Origin: Triglochin maritima | Taxonomy: Eukaryota; Streptophyta; Magnoliopsida; Alismatales; Juncaginaceae | Direction: 5' to 3' | DNA: 64,000 bases | NCBI GenBank assembly: GCA_963682175.1 | Contig: OY821784.1 | Span: 27,199,621 to 27,263,620 of the forward strand | Shown here: one piece after another, positions 44,459-55,854 of the stretch | Layout of the letters: each line of letters begins with the position of its first letter | Position numbering within the stretch: the first letter of the stretch is position 1 | Made by a program: the position numbers and the translations under genes | Notes under the pieces: model-generated | What the model was told of the DNA's origin: nothing | Seen by the model: the letters and a program-made list of their open reading frames with translations, nothing else | Database searches by the model: none

Positions 44459-47400
44459 ACTAGAACTGCAGACAACTCCTGCCCATAACTTTCTCATTAA
44501 AAATCCAAATCAATTGAAAATGATTTAAGCGACGTTGAAAGAGATGCGTGGAGGTGGATTGCAGCAAAAAAATCACAAACTACCAACCTGCGAAACCACC
44601 ACCTCCCAAGCCACTTAATAAATGGAGCGGGATGCGATTGTCTCTCAACTCGCCTTGCCTAACTCGTCACCCACTTAAAATATATTAATTATTTAATAAA
44701 TATATTTTATAAATATCTTCGTAAGAGTTTAGTATTAAGACTTCAAACCTAACTTAACCAAATTACACTGTTTAAATGGTGTGAAACGAGATGATGTTAT
44801 ATGTAATTTTGCTATCGTAGTTTTTTTGGTGATATATATGAATTTGTTATTATTATATAAGATCTACTTCATAAAAATACAAAATCTAAAGACAGCTCAC
44901 CTAATCCACTTAACCTGCCTAACCTGCCTAACCTGCCTTGTATCACCCTAACACACTCTTAAGTGGGGCGGGTGGCGATTATCACTTTTATTTGCCTTGT
45001 CTCGTCCCATTTACCCACTTAGGTGGGTAGGGTAGCAGTGGGGAAAAAACCTAACCGCCCTACCCCTCTTACAACCGTAAAGAAAACTAACTTGGGAGGG
45101 ACATAATTCTATATAAGGCCTTGTATTCTTTAATCAAAATCTCTTTTCCCTTTTATTTAGATTTTCTATTCTTTGGGGATAGAGTCTCATATTACATTTA
45201 CTAAATTGGATTTTTACTCTTAACTATTAAATGTTCTTTTTTTCTTCTTCTTACGTTTATCTTCTCTTCTTGTATGTTTTCTTTCATAGTGTGTAAGTAA
45301 ATTCATCTCTTGGGATATGTAGATATGAGTTAGGTATAAGTTAAAAATTAAGGTTGTCATCATGCTGATATTTTGATAATTTGTTATTATTAAAAATTAA
45401 GGATGTGAATGATTTATAAGGATTTGATAGGTTAATGTTACTTATAAGTCTCTTAATCTCTTCTTAGAAATATATCATTGCTTCTTAACTTGTAAAAGTT
45501 TATGAAGTTGTAGTTAAATCTAGGTTAGTTGTTCTTTGATGGTTTAATAGTCTAATCACTTCAAGTTGTGCTTGTGAAGGTAATCTCTTGTGCTTAATGA
45601 AATGTGCAACACTTTTCCTAATTCATGTTTGTGCAATGTTTTCACGTCCTAATTGTTTTATCTCGTCATACTTCTTGATTGCATTCTTATTATATAGAAA
45701 TACATAAAAATCTTTGCATTATTTTTTTAATTTCTTAATGAAACAAAAACCAAAAACATCAACCATCACTGAATTCATCATTGTTGCTACTTGCTTCATT
45801 TAAAAATAAAATAGATTGAATTTGCAACCTCTCCTTATTATATCCCTAACTTGCAGTTAATTTAAAACTCATAAATAATTGGACAGACCAAGTGACAAAG
45901 AAATTGAGAAATTTCTCCTGATTCTAACCTGATAGGGCAACAACTTCTATATTAGGTTGAGTTACATGTACTTACTAGGCTACTGCTACTACTAGGGCCT
46001 TTTTTCGAAACTTTTGGGTATGCAACTGCATATATATCCTGTTAACATGGTGCATCCACCCATTGAACTAAGATTGATGAGGACAAGGAAGGAAGAGAAA
46101 AAAAGTCATTTCACTAATGATGGAGTCCTTTATCCAAAAAGTTTGCAAGATGATGTAGATAATTTGGTGGGAGAAGTGGATCGATGGTGGTGGAACTGCA
46201 ACGATTAAGATAGCTATGTTGTTGCATTATTCAAGGTGTAATTTATGAATTCAAATGGTTGATTATAACCATCATTTTCTTATGATTGAAGTTGTAAATT
46301 GTGCACATAAATTTGATATGTCCTTTGTCATTGGGTGAACAATTCAACGATGTTTTATCACTTAATGTCGACACTCCACTGAAATTTATTCATGTTATAT
46401 CGAAGATCATTCAAAAGTAATCATGATTATTTTGACAACATATATGTCCTTAAACATCATAATGGAAAAAAATATTGCTATTAAGTAGATAAATGTTACA
46501 GTGGCGTAATGAACTTTGATCCATCACAAATTTTTATATTACTACATGTTTGGTTGTACTTGCACTATTAAAAAATTGCTACTTCAAACAATTATTTGAT
46601 CTACTCAAACTAGTTTAAACCTTTATACTTAACATTGATACCCTATGATCAAATATTGATGAGTAATTCTTATTACTAAACACACATTGATAGATAAGCT
46701 TAAAAGAAACCTATTGATAATGTGTAAAACAAGCATTACTATATGTGGAAAGGGGGTGTCTGGTGTTGATGTTGGTTTTATTTTTAAATAAATTTTAATT
46801 AGATTACTTTTTCAAATTTTGATATTTGATGTTTTTATTAGAAAATATAGTGCAAAAATGAAAATGATTCATCATTATTATTTCTTTTATCATCTTTCAT
46901 ATTTCTTTTTTGAATTAAAAGACAATGAAAACTATCAATCATTACTCTCATATACATCTCATTTTGCAACTCGAATCAAAGATGTGGGTGAAATGAGAAA
47001 AACAATCAGCAATTTAAAATAAATTAGTGTCATTTCATAAAAGTATGAGTTTTCTATATAAAATCCCCCCGCTAACATCTCATCTCAAGTTAAAGCATCC
47101 GCCAACCAATTTCTACTACTTTCTGTGAGAGTGTACCCTACTACCCTGGTTTAAAACCCTAACTACGTGTTTTGGCACTCATTCAACACATTCCAGTCTC
47201 ATTCACAACACAAAACCACCGACATCCACAACATTCTCTGAAACCCTTTCGACCCCATCGTCATCTCCAAGCTTACCACATCCCTCTCTCCTCCTCCCGC
47301 ATTCATCACCGTCTACAAGTGCGACTCCCGGAGACGCTCTTTGGACTTTGTTGTCGTCGTCGAGGGGACGCTCGTATTCTCTAGGAGATGGAGCTGCACT

Positions 47401-48807
47401 GGAGACTCCGCCCACGCAGGGATAAGGAAGATGGAATATGAAAGTTTAGGGAGATGATAGAGTCGTAGAAGAATGAGGGAAGAAAAAAAAGCATTTAAAT
47501 ATGTATTTGGAATCGAACCGTCGTATAGATTGTCACGTACACGCACACACACCCACGTGATAATAAAAAAATATTGAAATTGTCACATCAGCACTGCCAC
47601 ATCAACAACCAACTGGACAGCGTCCCTGACGCCCACGTCCATATATCATTTTCCATTGGATTAAAGGGAAAACGTGACATGAATAAAGAAGTTGTTTGAA
47701 TTGTTGAATATTTGTTCGACACAAGATTAGTGTTTTTTAAAGTTTAGCCCTTTTGTTGTTAATATGTTAACATCTCTTTCCCTTATTTATTTAAATGCAC
47801 ATATTTAGAAAAGCACGAGGGCTTTGGATGATATAATTACAGATCTTGAACTCAAACGTCGATCCGACGTCGATTTCATTACAAACTTGTTATATTTGAT
47901 CAATTTTTGTTTGGGGCAATTTTCAATATAAATGTGTCATCAGTGGATCACATTTCAATTGGAATGTGAAGACACTGAAAACGAAGGCCGAAATGTTACA
48001 ATTTATCTTATTAATACGTTAGAAGAATTATAGATGGTCTATTTGTGATTGTTTTAATAAATTGATAACTAATCCTAATAAGATCTTTGAATTAGTAAAG
48101 TATCCCGAAGAATCACTCATTTATCTTCTCATTTCTCCTAACGATGTTCTATTTCTTGACCATTTCGTTTACTTTGGGATCGCATATGTTGCCTTTTAAT
48201 GTCTTTTTACCTACAATTACAATATTGTTGGTCTTTCATCAAATCACTTATGCTTTCTGGGTTCTACTTTTCATGTCCATTTAGTTCTCGACAATATGTT
48301 TCCCGTCACGTCACTTATGTTGTTTGGGTTCCAATTTTAATGTCTTTAGACAATTGCTCAAGGAGTCTAAGTTTTTCACCGACTCAACATTTGCTATTTA
48401 TGTTCTAGTTTGCATGTCTTTAGACATTTAGTTGCCAAACTATGAGTCTTATGTTGGGGTCACTGGATGCTAATTTGAATGTGCGAAAAAAAATTAGTCA
48501 TAGAAAATGTCTTTCATGGGGTCATTTATAGCTACTTCGATTGTACTAATTGTTTTTACTATTTGCTTTCTCGTTTGGTTGTTCACTTAAATTTGTATGT
48601 TATGTTCAAATATTGTTTCGTTTGTGCTACGTACCTTCTAGTTTTGGTCATTACTGTAGAGCTATCATATTCAATAGTTCATGCCAACTACTTTCAAGTT
48701 TTGGTCTTCTTACTGTGAAGGCACAATACCTGATGGTCCGTAACAATTACCTTCTTAGTATGTAATTATATAATTTAATCGAAATGGGATCTACTAATCA
48801 CACATCA
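44459..48807. other. AT-rich intergenic DNA, no clear gene
   Basis: A short tandem 'ctaacctgc' repeat lies at about 44910-44945. A frame at 46014-46208 (64 codons, plus; 'EVDRWWWNCND') and a coding-looking patch at 47170-47440 could be fragments of captured genes, but I recognise no family and no start or splice context. 47600-47650 ('gcgtccctgacgcccacgtcc') resembles, in inverted form, the sequence at 55530-55560, suggesting ends of related DNA transposons. Confidence 0.35.
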
Positions 48808-48817
48808 ATATAAATCT

Positions 48818-48879
48818 GAACTGCTAAACATCGCCCCAAAATTACTTAAATCGCCCCTTGAAATTACCAAATTGCCCTT
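48818..48879 (+). repeat. Left terminal inverted repeat of the MULE
   Basis: Begins GAACTGCTAAAC and contains 'tcgcccc' twice. A TATA-like TTATATAT (48894-48901) follows and probably serves the PMD gene that starts at 48963. Confidence 0.95.
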
Positions 48880-48962
48880 CCTCCTATTTTTGCTTATATA
48901 TCTCACAATTTCACTCTTTTTTCAAAACTTTCTCTTCCTATACCTACTACACAAGATTACGA

Positions 48963-51657
48963 ATGTCTCGGAGGCCAGGGAAGCAGCCAGCAGTTCCCCC
49001 GGTGTACCCGTATGAGGTAACATTACGTTATTTATTTGTTTTAAAAAAAAAAAAAAAAAAAAAAAAGTCGTCGGCGTCCGAGGGAGACGCCCCCCGCATG
49101 GGGCGGGCGTCCGAGGAAGCCGCTCCCCCTATGGGGGGAGCGGCTTCCGAGGACGCCCGACCCATGCGGGGGGCGTTTCCCTCGGACGCCGACCCGAAGC
49201 GGGAGACGTCTGCGGAAGACGTCTCCCCGATGGGGGAGACGTCTTCCGCAGACGTCTCCCCGTAGGAGGAGGCGTCTCCGACAGACGCCTCCACCTTGCG
49301 GGAGGCGTCTCTCGCAGACGCCTCCGCCTTTTTTGTTTTTTTAATTAATAAATATCATAATTACTTTAATAAATAGTGATAAATCAAAAAAATTAATTTA
49401 ACAAATTCTTTTTAAGTTTAACATTTGTGATATTTAGTTTTAACAAATTTTGATTTAGTTTATATATTGTTTTAATTTAGTTTAACAAATTTTGATTTAG
49501 TTTAACAATTTTGATAATTAAGTTTAACAAATTTTGATTTAGTTTAACAATTTTGATAAATATGATAATTTAGTTTAACAAATTTAACAAATTTGTATTT
49601 AAAATTTCAATAAATAGTCATCGGGTCACAGTGGAGGGAGAGGCAAGTCGATACCATTACACGCCTTCCGTTCTTTAGAGGATGATTCAGCACCGCGTCA
49701 TCCACGTAGACGGGGGATATCTGCTTCGGTCAGGAGGGAGAGGGAGGCATTACGTCGTCGTGAGGAGGAGGATGATTCCTTCGATGATGAGCATGTAGAT
49801 AGTTTCGACGACGAGAGCGACGATGATGGCCCGTATGATGTGCGGCCGGAGGTGGAGAGGCAGGGGGATTATAGCGGAGGACGTGGTCGAGCGGGTACTT
49901 CTACTTCCGCCGGATGGATGGTGCGGAAGGGTAGGGGTGGGAGGTTTACGGCCGGGGATTCGAGCTCGTGCACTGTTGATCCCCGCGCTCAGAAGAAGAA
50001 GAGGGTCCAGGACGATTCTTGGATCGTGAGCAGTATGACGCCTGGTGGTCCTTTAGATGGGAGCGTCATTCCTAGTTTCTGGGGTCACATTGCTAGACGG
50101 ATCTGGGACGGAGAGGATCGGAAGGTTCTGAAGTGCCAGAATCGGCACAGAGCCTGTACAGCACTACAGGGTTGGCGGTCTACACTGAGTGCTGATATCA
50201 GAGAGGAGATTAGTGCCACGCATTTGGGGCACTTACCGTACAGCATGTTCCCTTATCTCGACATGCCTTTGATTTCGGCGTTTGTGGAGCGGTGGCAGCC
50301 TGACACCAACACTTTCCACATGCCTTTCGGAGAGATGACGATCATGCTTCACGATGTTTTCCAGATCCTGCGACTTCCTGTGGATGGTCGTCTGGTTAGT
50401 GCTCAGGGGTCGACGTCTGAGCTGAGGTGTTATGTGGCAGAGTTGCTTGGTGTCACACCTGATGGTCTGGCGAGAGATACAGCTTTATGGAGTGGTGGTG
50501 GTGTCGGCATCGACTCCCTTGAGGACCTATGCAGACGGGCACGACCTCCGCGGGCCGATGATACACAGTTGACGGCGTACCTATTCTTGATGCTCGGAGC
50601 CGTCTTGTTTGTCGACAAGAGTGGTTGTCGGATCAGACCACGCGATCTACTGGAGGCTAGGGACCCGGAGACCGTTCGTGAGTACTCGTGGGGGTCAGCG
50701 ACGTTGGCATACCTGTACCGGCAGCTTGGGATAGCTAGCCGTGCGGATTGTTCTGGGATTGCAGGTTGTCTTACGCTGCTGCAGGCGTGGATATACGAGT
50801 ACTTTCCTGCATTCCGCCCGCATCGTGAGCGGAAGATTATCGACGAGGGTCATCCACGTTCGGGTATGTGGGTTGTCCGGAGCGAGGACAAGAGCGATGG
50901 ACGATTGCGTTCCATCCGCGCACGGCTAGATCATATGACTGCATCAGAGGTATCAAACTTTACACCATTTATTTAATTTTAAGATGTATTATTATTAATG
51001 TGTTAAACTTTAGGTGGAGTGGTTACCCTATGGTCCTGACCCAGCAGCGGATGTCCCGAGGACTTTATTGATGGGTCTTATTCGTTATCGGGATATCATA
51101 GAGCCTTATATGCCCGATCGGGTCTTGCGTCAGTTAGGATATGTTCAGGTGATCCCGGTTGACATCCCGACACCAGAGCATGCGGTGCGGTCTGCGACAG
51201 CAGCGACGTACGACGTCAGGTTCCCCGCTTCTACAGCGGAATCGACTTGGCGGACATTTCCGAGATCATGCCGATTGTTCCTTGGCGACTTCAGACGTAG
51301 TCGCGACCCCTCCGAGTGTGATGCACGTTATCTTGATTGGTTCGGTACTTACTCACATCCTATCATCGTCCGTGGTGCCTCCCGGAGAGCAGATCGACCA
51401 CCAGATAGGACGTGTGGCGATCTGGTAATTTTTTCATTTTATCTAAATTTATTTGTACCGTATAATTTGTTAATGTACGCTAATGTTAATGTTATGTGCA
51501 GTGGATGGGTAAGATGATACGGGCTGTAGACCCAATCTTGCAGATGAGGGATGAGCTGCCAGACGATGCCAGAGCTGCATGCGGAGATGTGGATCAGATC
51601 ATACAGTCATGGCATACGCAGTTAGGCATCTCCGACCATGATTCGGATGATGAGTAG
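48963..51657 (+). CDS. Plant mobile domain (PMD) protein, four exons, intact
   Basis: Exons 48963-49016, 49618-50949, 51014-51424 and 51502-51657 join in phase 0 with GT-AG introns into about 649 codons without a stop. Exon 1 codes 18 residues; exon 2 opens with a basic/acidic low-complexity region, then the PMD core ('FVERWQPDTNTFHMPFGEMT', 'MLHDVFQILRLPVDGR'), which continues to 'WIYEYFPAFRPHRE'. This domain occurs in MAIN/MAIL-type host proteins and in transposon proteins; molecular activity is unknown. Intron 1 contains the palindrome array 49067-49328. The gene lies inside the MULE and converges on the transposase gene, so it is cargo or an accessory gene of the element. Intact splicing frame implies recent selection or recent arrival. 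Exon 1 is the least certain part. Confidence 0.85.
49067..49328. repeat. GC-rich palindrome array in PMD intron 1
   Basis: A run of 24 A (49043-49066) leads into nested palindromes: an imperfect 124-bp palindrome (49070-49193, centre 'ctatgg'), a nearly perfect 60-bp palindrome (49201-49260), and two units of GGAGGCGTCT/AGACGCCTCC (49267-49325). A 33-bp periodicity is visible across much of it. Strong cruciform or hairpin potential. Confidence 0.9.
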
Positions 51658-52018
51658 GCTGATCTGTTGTACCGTACTCTTAGTATTTGTATTTATATTT
51701 GTTTATCTGTTGTACGCTTAGTATTTGTGTTTGCTTATCTGTGGTACGCTTAGTATTTGCATTTATATTTGTTTATCTGTTGTACGCTTATTATTTATTA
51801 TTTGTGTTTGTGTTTGCGAACATGTCGTACGCTTATTGTTTGTATTTGTGTTTTGCTTATCTGTTGTACCCTTATTATTTGTATTTGTGTTTGATAACCT
51901 TTCGTACTATTATATATAATGCAAATAAAGCAAACATATCAAAAACATATTACATAATAAAGCAACACTATATAATGTACAAACATATCAAAACATATTA
52001 CATAATTATACAAACATA
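51658..52018. repeat. Tandem repeats between the two convergent MULE genes
   Basis: 51660-51905 has about five units of roughly 50 bp containing 'atctgttgtacgcttagtat'. 51935-52040 has three units containing 'acatatcaaaacatattac', reaching into the end of the OTU exon. They form the 3' untranslated regions of the convergent genes and may hold terminators; no coding. Confidence 0.75.
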
Positions 52019-55000
52019 TCAAAACATATTACATAATTGTTGCCAATATGCTATCCTATGTTGGTACTCCAGCTCCCATCCAATAACACTCTCATCTCGT
52101 ATTTGATACCACAGAGTCGCTATAGGAGGTACGGGGAATCCCTCATTCAATTCCAAACGAATGTAATGAGCGTAACTCCCTAAATGAGCAATAATCAACT
52201 CTCTGCACGGTCTCGTCACGGTAGGCGGACTCTCCCAAGGTAGAACTGTAAGACATGGGTACAACGAACCATCATTTCCGAGAGAGAAGAACATAACTGC
52301 ACACTTGTAAAAATTTGCAATGGGAAACAAGTCCGTCCACGTCTCCATATAGTGATTCTCGCCACAAGGTCCCCCGCCCCAATTAATCCGGTGACGAGCC
52401 TCCGCCACACCGTCGTAGTATACGTGCTCATAAAAAGATGGGTTCGCAGCTATCTCATTTGAAATCGAACGACGGGCGAGTTGCCAATTGTCTTCACCAC
52501 CGTGGAAAACATCGGCGACACATCGAAATCCACAGTTTCCATCAGCACGTACATCATTCCACTGGTGTAGGAATGGCATAATGATTCCTGGAATTCTATC
52601 TCCATATGGGAAGTCGTCTACGTCAGCCCGCCCAGTCACTACAATATGAACAAAAAATACAGTTACATATAATAACAAAAGATACATATTTACTGAAATA
52701 AATAACAAAATAATAATAATAATAAATGTAAGGATGGTATACCTGATCCTCCTCTCACTGACGAAGAACCAGAAGATCGACCACGACCTTTGCTTCCACT
52801 ACCGGAAGAACGACCACGACCTCTACTCCCACTACCTGAAGATCGACCACTACCTCGCTCTGCATACTCAAACGCACTAGGGTCCCGTCGTGTCGACTTT
52901 CCCCTTGGTCGACCTCGTAGCTTTGTTTTTACTGCAGGCTCTTTCAAATTCGAATGTTCGGGGTGTAGCTGCTCGAATAAAACCCGAGAGGCAGATCGAA
53001 TTACGGTAGGGTCACTTCCTGCAATCTCATCAACCAGACTGCGAAAATGTTCGGCGTCTTGAGCTGCCTGAGACACAAACTCTGCGTTCCCGGCTCCTTC
53101 CCCAATGACAAGTGTCCTCCAGAACGAATGAATCTGCTCTAAGTAAATTCCGTTTTCTGATTCAAGACATCCACGGATGGTACATGCGCAAGGTATCCCA
53201 TGAGAAGTCAGAAAAGCGCACTCGCAACGATATTCAACTTCATCATCTAACTGTTGCATTCTCTTCACCTCCTGACTCAGCAACTGCAAACAGTGATGCG
53301 AAACTCTACCATTTATGTGACGATATAGAGAATGTCCGAAATTAGTCAAATTTCGCCGTCTCGAGTCTTCAAGAAAGTTTCGAATATTCGTCAGCTGCAT
53401 TTCAGTAGCCGCGTTGACGCGCTCGAAAAGAGTGTCCAGAGCTGCAGTCGATGTAGAAATCCACTCTTTTAGAGCCGAATGAGCACTTTCGACCCTACAA
53501 TTCGTGGTGTTCCCAAAATGAAGGACTTTGTTCGTCCAATTCAGCACAAACTTTTCTTTATGCACTAACCACGTGGTGTCTAGATACTTCGTGATAGCCA
53601 GTCACGATCTATACAAATCTTTCAGAGCATACACAGCTCTATCATACTCGGCTTCTGAAGTAGAAAGCATGATCTTCCTCCATCTTCCACGCCTCAAAGT
53701 CTCTGCCATCTCCTTATTCTTGCCGAATACGTGGTACGCGTAATTCAATACGTCTTTGTTGATGTGCCATGTGCAGAGTAAATGAGCAGAGTCTGGAAAA
53801 ACCTCTCTCACTGGTCGCATAAGGCCTAACTCCCGGTCTGTTATTATTGCAGTCGGGCTGACAGTCCCCAATAACAGATCTCTCAACTTCTCCATCACCC
53901 ACAAATAACTGGAGTAAGATTCATCCATCAAAATCGCATATCCAATAAGGAAATTCATGTTTGCTGGTGTGACCCCAATCATTTCGAACAAAGGCATCTT
54001 ATACTTGTTCGTCTTGTAAGTCGAATCCATGCAGATAACGAAAGGATATGTCCGCAACAACTGGACTGACGTCGGATGTGCCAAAAAAGCGTGAGTGACG
54101 ACATCAGTTTCTGGATCCGCCATAATCCAATGTAAGTACTCACACTGCACTGCTTGGTAGAGAAACTGCTGGACGGGATTCCGATCTTCAGATTTTGTCC
54201 TCCTCATGTAATCTCTGAAATTATAAATATGCCTTTGATTTGGATTGTCCTCCGGGAATTTTTCTTTTACTGCCTTCAAGATGTTCCGTGGTTTTGCTTG
54301 CGCCTCTGTCATATCACGAACAATCTTCTTCGCCCCAGAACTTAGACCACTAATTTGACGATGACCCTCTGGATAAACTGCCAGTCTGTGGTTGTGATGT
54401 CCGTGAGCACTATTAAAAACCAAAACCCATCCATCACGATCTCGTCGCTCCACCACTTTTATTAAGAAACGGCAACCGCAACCCTTTCTTTTGGTGTTTC
54501 TTCGAAGTGCAGTATCCATATCCCGAGACTCCATTTGATTTCGCCGGTCGCATCTCAAATAACAATCCATCCGACTATCTGATCTTGTTTTGTACGACGA
54601 CACGACCAAAAAAAACCCAGCTCCGATAGCTACTTGTTTGGCCCATTTACATGCTTCATCGATTGTTGCAAAGATTTGTGTAGTTTGAAATAACTCACTG
54701 TAATCCACTCCATCACCACCGAAATCTGGAACCTACAAAAATAAAATCAAAATTAAAAAAAATTAAAAAATAAATTAGAAATTAAAAAATTTCAAAAATA
54801 ATGTCGAAAATAAAAAAACAAAATCAAAATCAAAAAAAAAAAAAAATAGGCGTCTGTCTTACGCGCCTGCCCCATGGATGGGGCGTCTGTGTTAAACGCC
54901 TTCCCCAACGGTAAGGCGTCTGCGTAGGACGCCTGACCGAAGGGAAGGGCGTCTACTACAGACGCCTTACCCATGGGGAGGACGTCTACATAAGACGCCT

Positions 55001-55159
55001 ATCCCATGGGGGAGGCGTCTGCGTTAGACGCCTAGTCCATGGGGAGGGCGTCCTACGCAGACGCCCTCACCATGGGGGAGGCGTCTAATGCAGACGCTCG
55101 GCCCAAAATTTGCCCCGCGCCAGGCTTACCTCACCCGATGCATCACCCTCGTTAGACAT
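52019..55159 (-). pseudogene. MULE transposase spliced to an OTU protease domain, one nonsense codon
   Basis: Exon 1 55159-55130 (MSNEGDASGE), exon 2 54732-52743, exon 3 52638-52019, GT-AG introns in frame. Exon 2 starts with a FAR1-type zinc region ('KGCGCRFLI'...'HGHHNH'), then the MULE DDE domain: Asp246 in 'CMDSTYKTNKY', Asp309 in 'IITDRELG', Glu425 in 'CRVESAHSALK'. A stop at 53602-53604 (codon 387) lies between Asp309 and Glu425. Next come a SWIM-like zinc motif ('CECAFLTSHGIPCACTI', last His replaced by Cys), an AT-hook 'RGRPRGK' and Gly/Arg/Ser repeats. Exon 3 adds an OTU cysteine protease: 'RADGNCGFRCVA' (Asp, Cys) and 'HYIRLEL' (His). The transposase cuts and pastes the MULE; the OTU part could remove ubiquitin. 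As sequenced, full-length product needs readthrough. Confidence 0.9.
54849..55098. repeat. GC-rich palindrome array in transposase intron 1
   Basis: Seven to eight units of about 33 bp, each a hairpin of the type GGCGTCTnnnnnAGACGCC separated by 'cccatgggga'-like spacers (itself palindromic). An A-run precedes it on the plus strand, as at the left array. It lies in the first intron of the transposase gene. Confidence 0.9.
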
Positions 55160-55251
55160 TTTCGTGGTGTTTTTACTGATAAATTATGAATATACAAGAC
55201 CATATGCCTTATTTATAGACACGGGACGATATGGGTATTAAATATATTGTT

Positions 55252-55315
55252 AAGGGCAATTTGGTAATTTCAAGGGGCGATTTAAGTAGTTTTGGGGCGA
55301 CGTTTAGTAGTTCCC
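55252..55315 (-). repeat. Right terminal inverted repeat of the MULE
   Basis: Minus strand begins GGGAACTACTAAAC. A TATA-like CTATAAATAA (55209-55218, minus) follows, about 50 bp upstream of the transposase ATG at 55159. Confidence 0.95.
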
Positions 55316-55325
55316 ATATAAATCT

Positions 55326-55854
55326 TGCCCATAAAAAGTGACTGAAATATAGCGTATATGATCTTAAAAATTACTCTAGCTTGAGGACCGATTCTAAATC
55401 TATGGTTGTACCTCCCGAAAATCACGTGTAACAATCTAAATTTGATATTGTAAAAATTGTGATTGAGAAATGTGACATATAAATCACAATCACAAAAGTT
55501 GAATTGTAAAAATAATAATGGTTGTTATACACGGACGCGGGCGTCCGTGATGCGCCCTACGTGACACCCAAAAGTTGGCGAGTCAGCGTCTAGTCGGATT
55601 GCCATGTAACTCTTTCGAAACGCGCCTTAAATTGTTTTTAAATTTTTTTGACGGTTTTCGAAGAACGACGGTTGCTTTCCAGATAAGACAGCGGTAGACA
55701 CCCTACGAACGACGGTTCGGATGCCGAGGAATATACAAAAAAATATCCAGACCGAAAGGGAGAGTTTCACTTTCTTTCTCGTTGTATTACCTGTGAACGG
55801 AGGAAGCGTACCTGTGAACCTTTTCCGCCTTTCTTTCTTCCAGATTAAACGATA
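55326..55854. other. Spacer between MULE and the ULP1-type gene
   Basis: AT-rich up to 55520. 'acggacgcgggcgtccgtgatgcgcc' (from about 55530) is GC-rich and might mark the end of the transposon carrying the next gene. 55640-55850 is probably its promoter and leader. Confidence 0.4.

Larger units (their letters stand above)
48818..55315. mobile_element. Mutator-like transposon (MULE) with PMD gene and transposase-OTU gene, 10-bp TSD
   Basis: Terminal inverted repeats of about 62 bp (48818-48879 and 55252-55315) are near-identical apart from a few substitutions. The 10-bp target duplication ATATAAATCT flanks them (48808-48817 and 55316-55325), in the 8-11 bp range of MULEs. It carries two convergent genes, a PMD gene (plus) and a MULE transposase with SWIM and OTU domains (minus), each starting just inside a terminal repeat. 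The left repeat lacks two outermost bases present on the right. Well-preserved repeats and target duplication suggest a fairly recent insertion. Confidence 0.95.

Noticed and set aside
47170..47440. Captured host gene fragment
   Set aside because: Codon-like composition in one frame, but no family recognised and no element ends found around it; mentioned only in the spacer entry.
49043..49066. Poly(A) tail of a retroposed gene or SINE
   Set aside because: The A-run leads into the palindrome array inside an intron, and no duplicated target site or upstream body was seen.
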